From assembly GCA_900088475.1 (NCBI GenBank), contig FLMG01003720.1, positions 1 to 17,135 on the forward strand: DNA of 17,135 nt, given 5' to 3'. The position numbers were made by a program, and so were the translations under genes. Below, in pieces: positions 14,101 through 17,135 of the stretch (position 1 is the first letter of the stretch; every line of letters starts with the position of its first letter). Origin of the DNA: Hyphochytrium catenoides. Lineage: Eukaryota; Sar; Hyphochytriomycetes; Hyphochytriales; Hyphochytriaceae. The notes under the pieces were generated by a model. It saw only the letters and a list, made by a program, of their open reading frames with translations, was not told where the DNA came from and did no database searches.

Positions 14101-16654
14101 CTTCCTGAGGTAAGGAGGGTAAAGGAGTTAGGACCAGATTCCTTTGTTAATGTGGCCTTCTTCCCAAGTTCTCAATTTGCTTCTCTCTTCTAATAACATT
14201 TCCCGGAAAGGTCTCTCTCTCCCTTATGCGTCTTATTTAGCCTAGCCATTTCCGTCCATGAGCACTATGGCCGGATATATGGTTCACCCGTGCTCTCTCC
14301 TTCCTCGCCAAGATCTTCGTCCAACATTGCTTTACATAGAGCGGCGGGAAGCCTCTTCTCTGTCTCCGCCTTGCTCTATATATTCTTCACATCTCTCTAG
14401 CTAATCGTCCTCTGTCGCAACAGACTCAATGCTAGCGGTCTATGCAATCTCTTCATCTCTTTCCCCTCTTCTTCCGCTCTTCTCCCTTCGCTGCTCTTCT
14501 GCACCTTATACTCTCCCCAGCTGTAGAGTTGATCCTTGACGGTGCAAATGTTTAAGTCCTCCCGACATGCGAACAGATCAACTTGAGAGCCACGCAACCT
14601 GCATTTAGCGCCAAATATAGCGCGTTACATAAGAATACATCGGAGCCAGGTATGGCGAAAGATCGAGAGGCGAAGGGAAGAAGACGGTTTTGGCAGGGAG
14701 AAACAGTTAGAACGTGGGAACTAGCCAGAAGAAAAGAGGGAAGAGCCCAAACTTCAGAGAAAAACGTATCGGAGACAGAGTGAAAGACTAACGCCATCCG
14801 CGCGAGGGGTAAAAGTGCAGATCAGATCATAAGCCAAGGAGAAGAGAAGGGATATCTCACAGCTCCATGACTTGAACTCCTGGTCCTGTGACTACTTTGT
14901 TCGTTGTTGCCGCTGTATCCTCCTGCTTAGCAGTACTTGGATCCTGCTCAGGAAGAATCTTCACTAGAGCTTGAGGAAGGGACTCTCGCCTCTTCCCTAG
15001 CGAGCTTCGCCTGTTTGAGGGAGAAGAAGCCGTGGGAGCTGAAGAAGCCAAGTTGGCCACCCAGAATGAGAGAGACAAACGACATGAAAGAATTAGAGAC
15101 AGGACACAAAGGAAGCGGGCAAAGCAGGAGAAAGTAGAGCTGCACGTGTTCCAGAAGGATGAAGAGGTATTGTGAGGCTCCAATAGGACATACACCAAAT
15201 GAATGTCAGCTTTCACTACATTCTGGAAGGGAAAGGCAGGGCCACAACGGCTTGAGAGAAAGAGGAAGAGCAACGACAACTTAAAGAGTGATAAGGCTAA
15301 GAAGAGGTATCGTAAAGAGCGCAAGAATGAAATCTATCCTTGACACAACGAGAACCGCGAAACGTACACGGAGGGCGCCTGGGAAGGCGAACGGGCGATA
15401 TGTATGCCTCGCCCTTCTGAGTTATGAGAACTACGGCGTTTGAGGAGGTCTGAACTGACCGGACTCTAGCTCTAAACAGAGCATACTTAGTACAATCGCC
15501 TCTCTGTCCTCTTCCCTTGCATCACCCTCAACCGTTTTTTTCCTTTTCCTGTGCTCCTCACCCGCCTTTCCTTGATTTTCTCTCCGATATATATGCTTTC
15601 TCCTCCTTCTCTCTCTCTAGAGGTAGATTTTCCTAAAACTCTCTCTCTCTCTTCTTGTTCCTCTGTTTTCTAACTTTTGTCCTGGGAGAAGAGGTGTTCT
15701 CTTACCCCACAAGAAGAGGTCGCAGGGTCGGCTTGTCCTCATAGTTCCACAGGTAAATGTTTTGTTTCAGTCTTCCTTTCAATTCCAAGCCACGCCGCAT
15801 CCTCCGCGCATTCATCCGGTCATGCTACAGGTCGCATCATAACGAGGACAGTCAGCAGAAAAGGGAGAAGACCAGTAGGGAGAGCAAAGAACAAAAGATA
15901 GTGTTAGAAAGAGAGAGAGGCTGAGATAGAGACGGAGACGAAGAGACAGAAAGAGAGAGAGAGAGACAGAGACACAGGGAGAGAGAAGAAGAAGAAGGAG
16001 AAGAAGAGAAAAACATCGAGATCAATCATCACATCCGTTGGACTCTGCTGTGTGCCTGTCCAACCTCTACCATCCCCTGCTTCCTCACCTGCACAGAACC
16101 TCTTCTGTACGGTCTTCCCTTGACTTTGTCTAAGAACCTATTGGCGGCTGCGGCAGTAGACTTCAAGGCGAGAAAGTTGACTCCTTTTAGAGCCGCACTC
16201 GAAGGTGAGCTTCTTCCCTCAGTTTTGTCCTTTTCTCTCCTTTTCTCCTCTTCCTTCTCTTCCTCAATATCAAGATCAAGTAGAAGTTCGGGCTCTGTCT
16301 TCTCAGCTCTTCGTCTGCCTGTTCCCAACACTCCTCCCTTTGCTCCTTGGCGAGTGGGAGAGCGCTGTGCGTACGAAGCGGAAAACTTCTCCAGCCGTAG
16401 CTTTCTCTTCAGCCCTACAAGCAGCAGCTGATACCGCATCAGGGTAAGGGGCAACGGAGTAAGGGAAAAAGACACTTGAGGGGAGAGGAAAGAGCGATCG
16501 AAGAACCAACCGAAAGGCGTGAGGCGAGAGGTGAAAGGGTCTCCTAACGGCCCAAAGAATAGGCAAGTTATACGAGGCCAGAGCCAGACTAGAGTGACAA
16601 GAAAGAGGAAGTCCGGAGAAGAGAAGAGAGAGAGAGACGGAGAGAGAGAGAGAG

Positions 16655-16710
<56 letters not shown>

Positions 16711-16871
16711 CTGTGGCGTGCCTAAAGGGAGACAGACAGTACGAGTGGACTTAGCCGCACCCATTGTCTACCTTCAAAGGTACATAAGAGAGCTCCCCGG
16801 TCGGCGAGCGCGGATCAATGTAAAATCTCTTGAACATCTCGGTCTGGAAGGCTCGCAGATTCAAACTCGAG
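11173..16871 (-). CDS. RCC1-repeat beta-propeller protein, 5' end not resolved
   Basis: Exons (minus), all GT-AG: 16871-16772, 16427-16089, 15824-15706, 15471-15370, 15250-14861, 14598-14505, 14104-13979, 13818-13738, 13476-13329, 13039-12941, 12851-12724, 12604-12547, 12195-11954, 11680-11545, 11276-11173 (stop TAA). From 14598 to the stop every phase closes and the sequence reads as consecutive RCC1 blades: QLYSWGE, GRAHCAVCDKQGKVFTWGEG, GQLGLGDTF, GDGHTLAL, VYSWGSGIFGQLGHG, AGDNHSLALS, IYCFGQNWFGQLGLE, SSAALTADDRVFVWG. Weaker blades lie further upstream (NAVVLITQKGEAYIS; NVVKADIHLVYVL). RCC1 propellers bind proteins, classically as Ran exchange factors or as adaptor domains; the catalytic role cannot be assigned. 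One blade is interrupted by an acidic/Gln insertion (around 12150-12050). The first visible exons encode a basic, highly charged region with no recognised domain, including an EEEKEEEKRREK stretch. The splice at 15370/15250 and the uncut exon 15250-14861 are uncertain. The first exon begins in mid-codon, so more exons probably lie upstream; ATG at 16837-16835 is an alternative start. Confidence 0.85.
12256..12310. repeat. (CT)n tract in RCC1-gene intron
   Basis: CT repeat with CCTTT interruptions on the plus strand, inside the 351-bp intron between exons ending at 12547 and starting at 12195. It reads as GA in the transcript. Confidence 0.85.
15907..16015. repeat. GA/GAA-rich tract in RCC1-gene intron
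   Basis: About 110 bp of GA dinucleotide and then GAA triplet repeat on the plus strand. It gives a long polypyrimidine stretch in the transcript, ahead of the acceptor at 15825. Confidence 0.85.
16616..16703. repeat. (GA)n tract in RCC1-gene first visible intron
   Basis: The longest pure GA run of the window, about 45 bp uninterrupted from 16659 to 16703, preceded by an imperfect part. It lies within the 344-bp intron between exons at 16772 and 16427. Confidence 0.9.
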
Positions 16872-17135
16872 CTACAAGGAGGATGCGAAGTTATTAGAGA
16901 AGAATAAAGTGAAACAAACGGAGAGAGGGAGACGGAAGGAGGAAAATGATGGCGACGATAGTAAGAGTTAGGACAAGAGAAAGCATCATCGCGTCCCAAC
17001 AAAGAGGCGCAGTGCGCAGAAGTAAGAGAGGGACACACACACACGCCATGAGGTATCATGCGCCTTCAACAGGCAGAGCACGATCAACTGTCGACGACGA
17101 CCGCCAGAGAGAGAGAGAGAGAGAGAGAACGAGAG
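16872..17135. other. Right edge: probable intron or 5' flank of the RCC1-repeat gene
   Basis: On the minus strand this stretch ends in a pyrimidine-rich run and CTTGTAG directly before the exon at 16871, as expected of an intron. No confident exon is visible upstream of it. A (GA)n run occupies 17106-17135, up to the window edge. Confidence 0.4.

Noticed and set aside
16303-16764. Minus-strand frame of 153 codons with a long Ser-Leu repeat
   Set aside because: The repeat is a translated CT microsatellite, and the frame overlaps a well-supported RCC1-gene exon in another phase.

Overview
This looks like nuclear DNA from a protist, most likely an alveolate of coccidian type. The evidence is short exons (about 60-390 nt) separated by GT-AG introns of roughly 90-420 nt, roughly balanced base composition, very frequent (GA)n/(CT)n tracts in introns and spacers, and two genes for proteins with classical ER signal peptides. 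The taxon is an inference from gene structure and repeat style; a chromerid or another protist is not excluded. Most open frames longer than 60 codons here are translated microsatellites or intron sequence, so the two large genes had to be rebuilt exon by exon from splice sites, reading phase and protein motifs.

Layout from left to right. (1) 1-272, minus: the 5' end of a gene for a secreted protein, running off the left edge. (2) 273-3297: about 3 kb of spacer with a GA tract, an A+T-richer stretch, a GAA-type polypurine block and a perfect 43-bp tandem duplication. (3) 3298-4038, plus: an intronless (or nearly so) gene for a second secreted protein of 246 aa, of no family I recognise. It is divergent from gene 1. 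(4) 4039-4750: convergent 3' region. (5) 4751-10410, minus: a complete 16-exon gene for alkyldihydroxyacetonephosphate synthase (AGPS), the FAD enzyme that makes the ether bond of ether lipids. All 15 introns are GT-AG, every phase closes, and the product is 623 aa with a textbook PTS2 peroxisomal signal at residues 8-16. (6) 10411-11172: spacer and AGPS upstream region with a 26-bp tandem repeat and GA/CT tracts. (7) 11173-16871, minus: a gene of at least 15 exons for an RCC1-repeat beta-propeller protein. Its 3' end is complete and its 5' end is probably beyond or near the right edge.

The genes do not form an operon-like functional unit. The most informative object is the AGPS gene: a peroxisome-targeted ether-lipid enzyme implies that this organism has peroxisomes with a working PEX7/PTS2 import route. 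I did not find a new kind of genetic system, RNA gene, CRISPR array or intact mobile element.
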